Shown: positions 47,564 to 58,700, counted from the first letter of the stretch. The stretch: 64,000 nt of DNA from Lucifuga dentata (GCA_014773175.1 VXCM01005867.1:1-64000); one strand, 5' to 3'. Notes: generated by a model not told the origin, from the sequence alone. Numbers and translations: made by a program.

Positions 47564-47698
47564 ATCTTTAACTTTATTTATTGTACATTTTGCCTCTCTA
47601 CAGTTGTAAAGACATCATGTTCTTTGCTATNATCTTTAACTTTATTTATTGTACATTTTGCCTCTCTACAGTTGTAAAGACATCATGTTCTTTGCTAT
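47564..47698. other. Assembly join: 67-bp duplicated flanks around N47631
   Basis: 47564-47630 equals 47632-47698 exactly. Confidence 0.9.
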
Positions 47699-48220
47699 GA
47701 AGTAGGCCAATGATTTATGATGCTTTATCTTGACGTGCAGCAGCCATGTCTGATTTTCTTTGAGCGTTATCTGACCTGAAGCCCTGCTCTCTCTCGCTTC
47801 TCTGATGCTGACTAACAAATAACCAGGAGAGAGAAAATCCAGTCAAGTCCAACGCCACGATAACTTAGCTTTAGCAACACAACTAAGACCTTCATGGAAC
47901 ATTTCCTGTTTCAGGGCTAGCAAGCTAACTGCTACTTCCTGTCTCTACCGTGGTGAAAACTGCAGGATGATGGAAGTGAAGGTGGTGAACAGGTTGGTGG
48001 TACCGCCCCCTTTAGTGGTTCCTGTCGATCGGGCGTCTACCAACTTCCTGTCTTTGTTAGCGAATCCAAAAAACTCCCAAACTGGCAGCTAACTTTTTTC
48101 AGGTTAGCGTAGAGCGTCTCACTCTTGTCTGTCAGCTCCTCCATCATGATTTAGCACCGCAATAGCAGCCACACATTGTGCTAGTAGCTAGCTAGCTAGC
48201 TAGTTAGCCATTTCTCACTT

Positions 48221-48264
48221 TGTCTCCCTCTCCCAACGCCCAAGGGCGTTGGGAGAGGGAGACA
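48221..48264. repeat. Perfect 21-bp inverted repeat with 2-base loop
   Basis: TGTCTCCCTCTCCCAACGCC plus C (48221-48241) pairs exactly with 48244-48264 around AA. It is GC-rich and very stable, and lies inside the CTGCGTT-ended element. Confidence 0.9.
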
Positions 48265-48468
48265 GAAATGATTTAAGAGGCGCAGGATTATTTAATGATA
48301 TTATCATGTGTATTATTAACATGATATCAATATTTCATTTTTTAAATATCACGGTTATCGTCAATACCGGTGGTGGTGGTCACAAATGACGAAATTCCAA
48401 GTTCTGAGGCACAACGAACGCAGCATAGAACTATTTTACGTACACTGATATCTTTGTTTCCTTTGCAG

Positions 48469-48974
48469 GAAATTCAAAGAAACTTGGACACAAACCCAAG
48501 TTGCAAGGCCCAGTGTGTGCGTGTGTGTGTGTATGAGTTAAGTGTGGGTGCGTGAGTGTACTTCTGACTGTTGTGTGCTGAGTGAGGATGTGTGTGAGGA
48601 TGAGGGTCGTCAGCCTGTTGTGCGTCCTGATGGCGGTGGAGGTCGAGGCCTCTCGGTTTGTCCGTGACGCCCCAGACGAGTCTGGAGCTCCAGAACTGTC
48701 CGAGAACGTTTCCTTTGTGCTTCCACCCCAACTGGCCCGACCTCGCTTCCCCCCCATGTGCATAAAGCAGACGGAGATTAAGCACACTTTTAAGTATGTG
48801 AACACCATCGTGTCCTGTGTGATCTTCGTGGTTGGGATCATCGGCAACTCAACGCTGCTGAGGATCATTTATAAGAACAAGTGTATGAGGAACGGACCAA
48901 ACGTCCTGATCGGCAGCCTGGCACTCGGAGATTTGCTTTACATTCTCATCGCCATCCCCATCAACGTGTATAAG
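48469..48974 (+). CDS. ednrb: ednrb exon 2: 5'UTR, signal peptide, extracellular N-terminus, TM1-TM2
   Basis: Acceptor CTTTGCAG ends at 48468; donor GTAAAC starts at 48975. The first 119 nt are 5'UTR and coding starts at 48588. It encodes residues 1-129, ending NVYK at phase 0. The 5'UTR part holds a GT-rich run and a minimal upstream ORF (ATG AGT TAA, 48533-48541). A B-type transposon starts only 19 bp past the exon. Confidence 0.92.
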
Positions 48975-51900
48975 GTAAACACTGACACACTGCTTAAAGG
49001 AGCATACCAGTGATTTTGCATGTTTAAGCCAAATAAATACAACCTTTACTGACAATTTCCAAAACATACTACTGGAGCGGTATTAGAATTATTTTTCCTA
49101 CCTTCCAGACTGCCATTGGTTTCAGTTCATTCCAGTATGACATAAAAATCAACTTGTAGAGACTTGAAACATGCTTGAGATAAGTTATCCATTGCATTCT
49201 TATTTTTTGGTCAAAGTTACTTAATTTAACCATCCAACACAGAGTTATAAGAAAAAAATTTATGTCTTCACCAGGGAATATAGTCCTAGGAGAAAACTGC
49301 TTTTACTGAGATATTAAAAAAAACCATGCTTCTACATTCAAACATACGTGTTAGCAGGTGAAACATTGAATTTTAAGGTGTTTGCATAAGATTAGGGGAT
49401 TTGGGAAAATAACAGGAAAAGTAAAAGGCAGTTTAATGTTTTGGATAATGGTTGTCAGCAACTGGTGTGGTCCTTTAACCTACAGCTTTGATTTCCTGTA
49501 GCAAATCAAATAAACACTGTGGAACGGTTGCAACATATCAAGCTTATCTAACAGTCTGCAGATGAACGTGTTAAAGTAGCATGTCTGAGGGAGAAAGCTG
49601 TCTCTCTCTCCTAGCCTGGCCCCTATGGCCTGCAACACATATGGCCTATGCTACAAATGGCCTCATGGCATGCCATGCCTTTTGATTGTTGCTGGAATAA
49701 CTTTTATTTTCTTTCATGAAAGGAGAGAAGGCTAGGCCACATCCTATCTAAACAAACTTGCGCATTCTTCTCTTTCTGCCCGCCGAAAGGGTAGCCTCCA
49801 ATTAATCAGTATATTTTGCAGCCAATTTTTAAGCAACTATGAAAAGGTGAGGGTTATTTTTTTTAGTTTTTTTTTAAACATTTTATTTTGTGTTAAAAAA
49901 AAAAAAAAGGTTAGCGTGTCTGAAGGCAGCATGTCTTCTTAACATCACGTGAAGCAACATGCAGTTTCTAGACATTTGCTTGAAGTCAGATTCTACATTC
50001 TGCTGGCATAGTTTGCTTGATGTCACAGCAAAATGATGACTATCGCGAGGGACGCATGTCAATTCTGTCATTCCATGTTACATAGCTAAATTTCGTCCTG
50101 TTGTTATTTTGTTGCTCCCACCGTTTAACACAGGAGCAGAATGAGCGTTCTGACGTGGCTTTTGTTGATATATTTTGATTGGCTTGGAATCTTTCTTTAA
50201 TGCAAGAATGTCGTCCCTGATTCGTTAGAAAGCGAATGAACTACACTACAAGGCCAGAAGTCTGAGGCCACCTCCAGATTAAAAAAGAAAAAAAAAAAAT
50301 CATCAATACACTGTTTGTTTTACAATTTATCGTACAGGAAATGCCAATACATAAAATAAATGCAGCTAATTAGTTTTCAAGAAGCATTTATCAACAAGAG
50401 CACATTATGTAGCTGCTATGGCTTACAGAAATGATTTGTTGCTGATGTGTTTTAACATTCTATTCAACAGCTGCTGTCTGCCTTCTCCCACATCATTCTG
50501 GATTAACGTGCTATAGTCTGCTCATGCTGCTCTGCATCTTCTGAACTTCATATTGAGGACTGGAAATTTATAGTTGGTGATATAGTACTACAAATTGGAG
50601 TGCCAGCAAATCTGCTCGATTCGCTTTGACTGAATGTAGCTGGAATGCTATGTTGCGCTAGCCAAGCTAATCTGAGAAAATGTCAGGCTAATTCATATTT
50701 TCTTTGCCTTTAGGAGCTATTATCTTAATTTATTGTTTGCAATATTAAAATATTTACAGGAGTAAATCTATTGCAAGATTTGATTCAACACTGTAGATAA
50801 TAGTCAGATTTGAAAGTTCAGTATAGTTTAGACTGAAGTACCTCGCAGCAACAAAATTAAAGTTATAATCTCATTTGTTATGACGATGTCCTGATGATGA
50901 ACTGATTTTATCTCCCCTAGGAGATGTTCAAGCTGCTGCGGCAGTAAGGGAGGATTTGAGAAACAACATTTATCTTTACATTCCTTATATTTTTCTCTCC
51001 GTTTATCTCTGCCTCCTTTTTATCTCTGTAGCTGATAGCGGAGGACTGGCCTTTCGGCGTGTATGTCTGTAAGTTGATGCCCTTCATCCAGAAAGCTTCA
51101 GTGGGCATCACCGTCCTCAGCCTGTGTGCCCTCAGCATTGACCGGTCAGTGCAAAACACATGCCTCACCAATATTTGCATCTTATTGTAGCTCCAAATGC
51201 AGCTAATGCCTGTCTGTGTGTTGTGTGTAGCTACCACGCGGTGAAGTCGTGGAGCAGGGTGAAGGGCATGGGCATTCCTGTGTGGAAAGCCGTGGAGGTG
51301 ACTCTGATCTGGCTGCTCGCCGTGGTCCTGGCGGTCCCGGAGGCTCTGGCATTTGACATGCTGGAGATGCCGTACAGAGGCAATAAGCTGCGTGTCTGTC
51401 TGCTGCATCCAGAGCAAAGCAGCAGCTTTATGAAGGTAGGCTTTCTGGAACATACGTTATTTTTTTACTTATTCAATCTGATTGGTCATTAAAAAAAAAA
51501 AAAACTTTCCGCGAGTTTTATTGTCAAGATGAAAAGTTTACGAATGTTTCACTTCAAAGAGCAGTGCAACGACTATAGCATTTGGTCTTAATCACTATTT
51601 CCTTTTCTCATTTAAGTTTTGCCTGTAATTTGTTTTTCCAACAAAATGTGTAGAGATTGCACATATGTCATCTCAAAGTGTTTCCAATAATATTTACAGT
51701 ACTTAATCTTCATTTGTGAAGCTGCAAAGCATAAAAAGAGATATGACTGTAGCAGTTACATAAATTTAAACCAGAAAAGCCTGAAGGGATTACAGGATAC
51801 AATGCAAATTGAGCTGCTACATATGCTTTGATTTTCATGGAGTCTGTTATTTCAATGACAGTTTATCATTGTCAAAGCCAATAATTCTGATCTTGACTGA

Positions 51901-54711
51901 AGGAAAAGCAGATTTTTTCACTTTATGGAGTAAATGTTAAGGAGTAAAAACAACCAAAAAACAAGACAGTCTGTCCTAAACCAAAGCAAAGCCCCAAAAA
52001 TGAAGGTATATAAGCCAAAAATTAAGCGGTATAGCACAATGTCCTTACTGTACCTCGATATTCATTCCAAAGTCAGCTGTCATAGCACATCATGTCCTAA
52101 TTAAAATGACATTGCTTTTGAATGAGAGCAGGTTTTGTGACTGTTTTTTGTTTTGTTTTGTTTTTTTAGTTCTATCAGGATGTGAAAGACTGGTGGCTGT
52201 TTGGCTTCTATTTCTGCCTGCCACTAGCCTGCACAGGAATCTTCTACACACTCATGTCCTGCGAGATGCTCAGTCGCAAGAAATGCATGCGAATTGCTCT
52301 GAACGACCATATGAAACAGGTATACATGTAAATGCTAATGCTATGCTCATTGCTAACTGTGTAACTGCAATCTTCGTTATTTAAAGTTTGGAGATTTTTT
52401 TGAAAGACTGGGGCTCTAAGGCATTTGTAATTGTCTTTCTGTGTGTGTTTGTGCGTAGCGGAGGGAAGTAGCAAAGACGGTGTTCTGCCTTGTGTTGATC
52501 TTCGCTCTTTGCTGGCTGCCCCTGCATCTCAGCCGCATCCTGAAGAAAACAATCTATGACCCCAACAACCCCAACCGCTGCGAACTGCTGAGGTACATAC
52601 ACAGATACACAAATATGAGATGATATACACACAAGAGCAAAGATGTTCATGAGAACTCATTGTTCTCTGCTTTTGACTTCCTGTTGTCTTGAGCGTAAAC
52701 TTTGCCCTTTGATCTGCCAGCTTCCTTTTAGTGATGGACTACATCGGCATCAACATGGCTTCCTTAAACTCCTGCATTAACCCGATCGCCCTCTACTTTG
52801 TCAGCCAGAAGTTTAAGAATTTTTTCCAGGTAAGAAGGCACATATAGGGCTGAGCGATATGATAAAATCTGGATTTTTTTTTTTTTTCACACTGATGGAT
52901 GATTCTCGATTTTAATCTCGATTTTTCTTGTTTTTCTCTAAACTAACTAAAAAAAATTCTTAATTCAAATAAGTATTTTCTTTATTGAAATAATAAAAAC
53001 AAATAATTATACTTTAAAATAAAAATGTACGGTTTTCTAAAACAAAAATTAAAAAAAATTTAAAATAAAAGGTTTTTACTAAGGTTCTTTGTGAGGAACA
53101 TCAGCCTGTCTGCTGCTCTGACATGTTACAGTATTCCATGTACGAAGACCCTCTGATCAGACACCATGACACTGGAAAATGATGAAAATTATTATTTTTC
53201 GCTGCGCTTTGACTGCAGATCTGCATCTCACAGCGCTGCATTGCTGCATGTTTGTCGCAGCTGCTGAAATACATTTGAAGCGCTGCTATTTTTAGTAGCT
53301 GCAGCTCCTACAAACGTTACAGACACGCTGGTTTGCTCCACGCCGTGAAGAAAAACCAAACCACTTCCACATGACTGACGTGACGTTTCCTTCTTAGAAA
53401 CGAGCTCGTCTTCAGTCAAAGTGTTTGTTGGGATGTTGACATGTCTGACCTGCTGAAAGCTTGGTGGGTGCGGCATCAACGAACGTGATGGACGGGCAGG
53501 GAGCGACTCGCTGCCACATTTCCCGTTAAAAACAGTTAGATACAGGCAGTCCCCGACTTACAAACGTCCGACTTACAAACAATCCATACTTATACAAACC
53601 GACCGCCATCAAGCCTATTAAATTAAAAATTAGAGTTACATACAATGATTCATAATAATGAATGGCACACTACTTTATGACACATCAAAACATTGTGCGT
53701 TGTCATTTGTTCAGTGGTATTATCATGAATGAATGAATGAATGAATGAAAATTTTTAGTTTGGTATCATGCACACACATGCCCAGCCCACATGGACCTAC
53801 AAGACACCATTACACACATTCCGGGTCCAGATATATTTACAATTTCCATGTGTATATATATATATATATATATACATACACCGTGATACCACAGCACAGC
53901 TCATCAAAGTAAAATTACAAAAGAAGAGCAAACAAAAATTTCCCACATACTGTAGTCATTGAGCATATAACCCATCCTGCCTTCTCTTCCAGGCTTTTGA
54001 AAAACAAAATGAAACTAACTTGAAAACCCCAAAACTAAACAGCCATTCCAATTTCCGATAATCTGTCCACCAAAAACTCTCCGGCTCTCGAACAAACATT
54101 TCATCAAACATTAACCCTCTCGTAGTAAGTACAGTACAAAAGAAAGTGCATCTCACCCTCAACTTCCCCCAACACACACAGATCACACAGTCTGTTTTCC
54201 TCCTGGATATTTTTAAATCTACCAGTTTCCACATTCATTATGTTTAAGATGTTCTAGTATATCTGGAAGTGTTTCTTATGCATAGAAAGGTAAAATACAG
54301 TATGTACGCTAGATATGCACTTTACGTAACTGTTCCGACTTACATACAAATCTAACTTAAAGACAGCTGTAGGAACGGAACTCGTTCGTAACCCGGGGAC
54401 TGCCTGTACTACAGTTTTTTTTAAATATATCAATTTGGCAGTTCAGCCATTTTATACAACGTGCCAAAACGTAAAATCAAATTAATCGATTTAATCAGCC
54501 CTACGCACAGATCATGTGACTGTCCTGTCAGGAAAAAAGATTCTATAGCTCTGTAACTGAGTGTTTTTGTTCTGGTCTCCAGTCTTGCCTGTGCTGCTGG
54601 TGCTACAGAACGTCTCCCCTGGATGAGTGGGGTTCAGGAGGACACTGGAAGGGAAACGGACTCGACCATTCCAGCTCCCGCTCCAGCCAGAAATACACCA
54701 GCTCCTCATAG
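48588..54711 (+). CDS. ednrb: Endothelin receptor type B (seven coding exons, 408 aa)
   Basis: A plasma-membrane class A GPCR for endothelin peptides. In vertebrates EDNRB-type receptors act in neural-crest, pigment-cell and enteric neuron development and in vascular tone. Coding exons: 48588-48974, 51032-51144, 51231-51435, 52170-52319, 52459-52592, 52721-52829, 54583-54711. All introns are GT-AG, phases close, and the total is 1227 nt including TAG. Seen: signal peptide ([17 protein letters not shown] region), sequon at N40, TM1 [17 protein letters not shown]2 LALGD (D115), the C142-C223 disulphide pair, [16 protein letters not shown] then DRY (166-168), [30 protein letters not shown] (350-355), a palmitoylation-type SCLCCWC (367-373) and a tail ending KYTSSS. 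The start could also be the ATG at 48600. The tail lacks the long mammalian insert. It is EDNRB-like rather than EDNRA by overall motifs; paralogue assignment (ednrb1a, 1b or ednrb2) is open. Confidence 0.95.
48994..49478 (-). mobile_element. TTAA MITE subfamily B immediately inside ednrb intron 2
   Basis: TTAA at both ends (48994-48997, 49475-49478). It lies 19 bp downstream of exon 2. Read from exon 2, its end gives LLKGAYQ and TGA at 49011-49013, then AATAAA at 49032-49037. Confidence 0.85.
49479..51031. other. ednrb intron 2, unassigned part
   Basis: Contains an A-run at 49896-49908, the phrase TACAAGGCCAGAAGTCTGAG (a Tc1-like end, about 50247), and the exon 3 acceptor at its end. Confidence 0.45.
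51032..51144 (+). CDS. ednrb: ednrb exon 3: ECL1 and TM3 to DR
   Basis: Acceptor CTCTGTAG before 51032; donor GTCAGT at 51145. 113 nt encode LIAEDWPFG through SIDR, with the disulphide Cys142 and the first two residues of DRY. The Arg codon is split after two bases. Confidence 0.94.
51231..51435 (+). CDS. ednrb: ednrb exon 4: ICL2, TM4, ECL2
   Basis: Acceptor TGTGTGTAG ends at 51230; donor GTAGGC at 51436. 205 nt encode residues from Tyr168 of DRY through FMK235, including ECL2 Cys223 in RVCLLHP. The intron before it is only 86 bp. Confidence 0.94.
52170..52319 (+). CDS. ednrb: ednrb exon 5: TM5 and start of ICL3
   Basis: Acceptor TTTTTTTAG ends at 52169; donor GTATAC at 52320. 150 nt in phase 0 encode [18 protein letters not shown] through NDHMKQ. 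Confidence 0.94.
52459..52592 (+). CDS. ednrb: ednrb exon 6: ICL3 end and TM6
   Basis: Acceptor TGCGTAG ends at 52458; donor GTACAT at 52593. 134 nt encode [20 protein letters not shown] through NRCELL, with the CWLP motif of TM6. The final Ser codon is split. Confidence 0.94.
52721..52829 (+). CDS. ednrb: ednrb exon 7: TM7 and helix 8
   Basis: Acceptor GATCTGCCAG ends at 52720; donor GTAAGA at 52830. 109 nt encode [19 protein letters not shown], the NPIALY motif and KFKNFFQ. A stack of nested transposons begins 15 bp after the exon. Confidence 0.94.
52845..54503. mobile_element. hAT-like element in ednrb intron 7, host of a nested insertion
   Basis: TAGGGCTGAGCGATATGA at the left and AATCAGCCCTA at the right are inverted ends (TAGGGCTGA shared). 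Flanking 8-mers GGCACATA and CGCACAGA match 6 of 8. The interior is split by the TA-flanked element at 53543-54406. Confidence 0.6.
53543..54406. mobile_element. TA-flanked mariner/Tigger-like MITE nested in ednrb intron 7
   Basis: CAGGCAGTCCCCGACTTACA and the inverted right end CAGGCAGTCCCCGGGTTACG are flanked by TA dinucleotides (53541-53542, 54407-54408), a Tc1/mariner-type signature. The interior holds (GAAT)n at about 53730 and (TA)n at about 53852. No transposase is seen. Confidence 0.7.
54583..54711 (+). CDS. ednrb: ednrb exon 8: cytoplasmic tail and stop
   Basis: Acceptor TGGTCTCCAG ends at 54582. 129 nt encode the Cys-rich palmitoylation site SCLCCWC and a Ser-rich tail ending KYTSSS, then TAG at 54709-54711. 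The 3'UTR extends into 54712 onward; no convincing AATAAA was found in its first 1.5 kb. Confidence 0.92.
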   Translation, partial: SCLCCWCYRTSPLDEWGSGGHWKGNGLDHSSSRSSQKYTSSS

Positions 54712-56845
54712 ACACACACATGCATGCATTTTACACTTTTACACACCTCCTCTAGAAAAGCTGTATTATCATGGAGAAACGCCATGGTGACCGCCAACAA
54801 AGTGGTGATCAGAGGAAGAAGGATGTGAAATGCAGAGTATGAACTGACACAGACTGAAGAGTCTCCAGGAAATGGATGCGTCCAACGTGATGAATGAAAA
54901 ACAGGACTATGTACCTATTCAGGCTGTAATGCTAACTGCAAAAACAAGTATGAAACCAAAGCTACATTTCTATGTTCACCAATTTCATACTCAGACACTG
55001 CAGCTGGAGGAGAGGAGTATATATGTTTAGAGGTTAAACTGCATTTTATAGAGAATATTCATTCAAGCCACAGATGAAAACACCTGTAAATTTATGTAGA
55101 GTGATATTTACATGTATTTGCAAACTATGATTATATCTAAGCTTAGTGCTTCGTGTAAGTGAACATACATGACGAGGTGTCCTGATATATGAACATAACA
55201 AAAGAGGAGAAAGCAAAGAACTCTTCCTGGCTTCCTTGCTGTGGTATATTAGGACATGGAAATGCATTTAGCATCAAAAGGACTGCTGGCGTTGTTTCTG
55301 GCGTGCAATTCCAGAATTCCAAAAAGAAAATTTCTCTTTGGCTTTAAGGCTGAAGTTCCCAAACGGACCAAAAATTCACAAGCAAACACCATCACCTATG
55401 TTCTACAAATCATGAAGCACAATACTTTGACAGGAAAAGAGCACTAAGCTACACATTTAAATAATATTTCCTACTTAAATCGTGATCTAGTCCTTCTCCA
55501 AGTCCAGACTTTGATGATGTTTACTTTACTCTGGTCTTGTGGGCCACTAGAACTCTTGCATGAAAACTGGAGGTTATGGTGGCTAAACCAAAATGTTGCC
55601 TGTTGTTTTTGTTTTCATTGTGGTTAAAAACAAGAATCACTTGCTTGCAGGCTGCCAAGAGGCTTTTAGCTAATCATTTCATGTGGTTAGCTAACTAGAT
55701 AATGTCTGGTCACATGATGAAACCCATGAACTCTGCTAGCATGCGCAAATGAAGACCACAAGTCAAACATTTGCAGGGCTTTCCTAGCGTTAGCATTAGC
55801 ACAGAGCTCACTAAGCCATTGTTTTGGGAAAACTAAGGGCTTTTGGATAGTGGCTATCATTTCACATAAAGTCCAATAGGGAAACTTTTCAGAGCCGCTT
55901 CCTGTGTCTGTGTGGGTTTCCTTTGGGTGCTCCAGCTTCCTTCCACAGTCAAAAAACCTGTCAGCAGGTGAGGCTGATTGTAGGAGTAAATGTGTTTGTG
56001 GTGATGACCTCTGACCCGGCAAAGGCTGGGATCGCCTCCAGCTCCTCACAACCCTGCACAGTATAAACATGTAGAGAGGATGGAGGTATGGAATTAACTA
56101 TTGCTGTTGTTGGATTGGCAAGCCAGAAACAGTGCCACCTAGAGTCCTGTTGTTTTTTTGTTTTTTTTTGTTTTTTAGAGTGGATTATCACGCTTCTACC
56201 ATGGCCACTTATGACAGGCAACAGTTTGGTTGCAGTCAGTTTATGGCAAAAAGGACCATACTCATCTCAAACATATCTTTTTTTGGTTCTGAACCAATGT
56301 ATTTTTGGTCAAAATGGTCTGAATGGCTGCAAATTAGGTTTAAGACAGGACAGAATCTGTTCCACGTTGGTGGAAATACCCTAGTTGTCCCCTAGCCCCT
56401 CATCATTCACCCTGGGGCCATTAGGCCAGAGGAAAACAGGCCCCAGTGTCTTCCAGTCATATGGCGAGTTGAACATTGTAAATCTTTTATCAGGAAATCA
56501 TCACTGCTTGAAGTCATGTGGAGGGCCAAGACCACTGATGCTACATGCTACAGAAAAGTGGTGATTAGCTGTGGTGTTACAACAGTATTCCTGCTGGTTA
56601 AGTTTTCTCTGTTCCCAACATGTATAAAGTCTTAATTAGTCTCTTAGAATGTAGCTTCTATTCGTCTAAGAAAATATTACAAAAGGATGAAGCTTGTTTA
56701 ATCTTTCGTATGAGGTGCTTGTATATTCTTTCCAAATAATTCATTTATGTACATGTGCAGTCATATGTCACATGTAGTTATTATAAAGGAGTTGTCATAA
56801 GTATTCCTTTAAGCTGTTTCAAATAGCTGCTTGAAGAAAACATCT
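54712..56845 (+). other. ednrb 3'UTR and downstream sequence
   Basis: Follows the TAG at 54711 with no transposon detected for about 2.1 kb, unlike the surroundings. Where the transcript ends cannot be placed from motifs. Confidence 0.45.
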
Positions 56846-57127
56846 TTAAAGGACCATACTGGTAATTTTGCATGATTGAGCCAAATAAACCATTTTCCAA
56901 AAACCATACTTTACTTTTCCTGTTATTTTGCCAAATCCTCTAATCTTTGAAAATCAAATGTTCAGGTGATACACACACCTTAAAATTCAGTGTGTGGCCT
57001 GTTAAAACGTACGTCCGAATGTAGACGGGATGATTGTTTTTAATTTTTCTGTAAAAGCCATCTTCCCCTGGGACTATATTACCTTCTGGGGCCTCAAACA
57101 TGCAAAACCACCAGTGTGGTCCTTTAA
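56846..57127 (+). mobile_element. TTAA MITE subfamily B, internally deleted
   Basis: TTAAAGGACCATACTGGTAA to CCAGTGTGGTCCTTTAA in 282 bp; the central half is missing. Confidence 0.8.
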
Positions 57128-57298
57128 CAATGAGCCGAGCTTTCTGAAAGTAAAATAAATCCTGTAAAGCAGAATGTTCCTAAGATGATGTGAAAGTTTA
57201 ACCATCTCTGACTGCATAACAACCACGCATATTATTTACTTTTATTGTTATTTTTGTTCTATGAAATGTAGTGACATGTGAAAGCTGTGATAAGTTAT

Positions 57299-57886
57299 TT
57301 AAAGGACCATACCACCCATTTTGCATGTTTGAGCCTAATATATTCAATTTTCATACACATAATGTTACTGACAATCATTTCCCAAAGCATACTACTGGAA
57401 CGGTGAATTAAAATTGTTTTTCCTACCTTCCAGACCTCCATTGGTTTCAGTTCATTCTGCTATTAAAATCAACTTGTTGATACTGTAAACGTTCTTGGGA
57501 TAGGTAATCCATCATCACCAACAAGACGTGTATTCAGGTTTTTTTAGAAGTTATGTAATTTTAGTGTTTAAGCTCAATAAAAAGCGTGGAGTGAATGTAT
57601 GCCTCCACCGGGGAATATAGTCCCAAAAGAAGACCTGCGTTTATGGAAAAATTTAAAGGACCGTGACTTCATAAGGCTGTGTAACTATTAGCAGGAGAAA
57701 CATGGATTTTTAAGGTGGGTGTATCACTTGAATATTTGATTTTGAAAGATTAAAGAGATTTTGCAAAATATCAGGAAAGCTGAAATATGGTTTTATCCTT
57801 TGGGAAATGATTGTCAGTAACCTAACATGTATGAAAATTAAATATATTAGGCTCAAACATGCACAATGGGTAGTATGGTCCTTTAA
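57299..57886 (-). mobile_element. TTAA MITE subfamily A, copy 5
   Basis: Full-length copy in inverse orientation with TTAA at both ends, ending GGTAGTATGGTCCTTTAA. Confidence 0.9.
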
Positions 57887-58159
57887 ATCCATTTTATCTG
57901 GTGGGTTTTCTTTTTTTGTTGCTCTCAGTACATTGTGACTAAGATATGATGATGGCAACTTCACATTTTCTATTTCGGACCAATAAGCAAATGCATCTTC
58001 TTTCACCAAATGTGTAAGGAGGCTGTAAGGTGACATTTAAGTATTTTAAGGAGAAATATCAGATGTTTGCTTTGCTTCATCTGTGCAGCTTTGTGAGGAT
58101 TTTTTTCAGAGGGACCACCAAGTGACACATTTTACAGTGCTATGAGAAGTACTTACAAG

Positions 58160-58669
58160 TTAAAGGATTATACCAGTGATTTTATATGTTTGAGCCCAAT
58201 AAATGCTGTCCATGTTATATTACTGACAACCATTTTTTGAAACGTAAAACCATATTTTAGTTTTCCTGCTACTTTGCTAAATCTCCCAGTCTTTCAAAAT
58301 CAGATGTTCAGGTCATAAACTCACCTTTAAATTCAATGTTTCACCTGCTAACTCATACACACGATTGTAGAAGGCAAGGTTGTTTTAATTTCTCAATAAA
58401 AGCCATCTTCTCCTGGGACTATATTTCTTGGCGGAGACATACACTTTCTTCCAGCTCTGTGTTGGATCAGTTAAATTAAGTAACTTCAACAAAAAGCTTA
58501 GGAGCCACTTAATAAGTGAGATGGAATATTTATTTCAAGCCTGCTGTCTTAGAAATTGATTTTTATAGCGTAACGTCTGACAATTTGAAAAAGAATTCAA
58601 AAATTTAACGCCCCAATCGTACAATTTGGAAAATGATGAAGAATTTGGAGATTTGGCCAATAAAACAAA

Positions 58670-58700
<31 letters not shown>

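Larger units (their letters stand above)
47057..48426. mobile_element. CTGCGTT-ended element with internal hairpin, ednrb intron 1
   Basis: GTGCTGCGTTTGTTGTCAAC at the left and AACGAACGCAGCATAG at the right are inverted. The interior contains a GATATCG-rich stretch, an N join at 47631, a GCTA repeat and a perfect 21-bp hairpin. It may be composite, with a second element at about 47440-48370. Confidence 0.55.
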
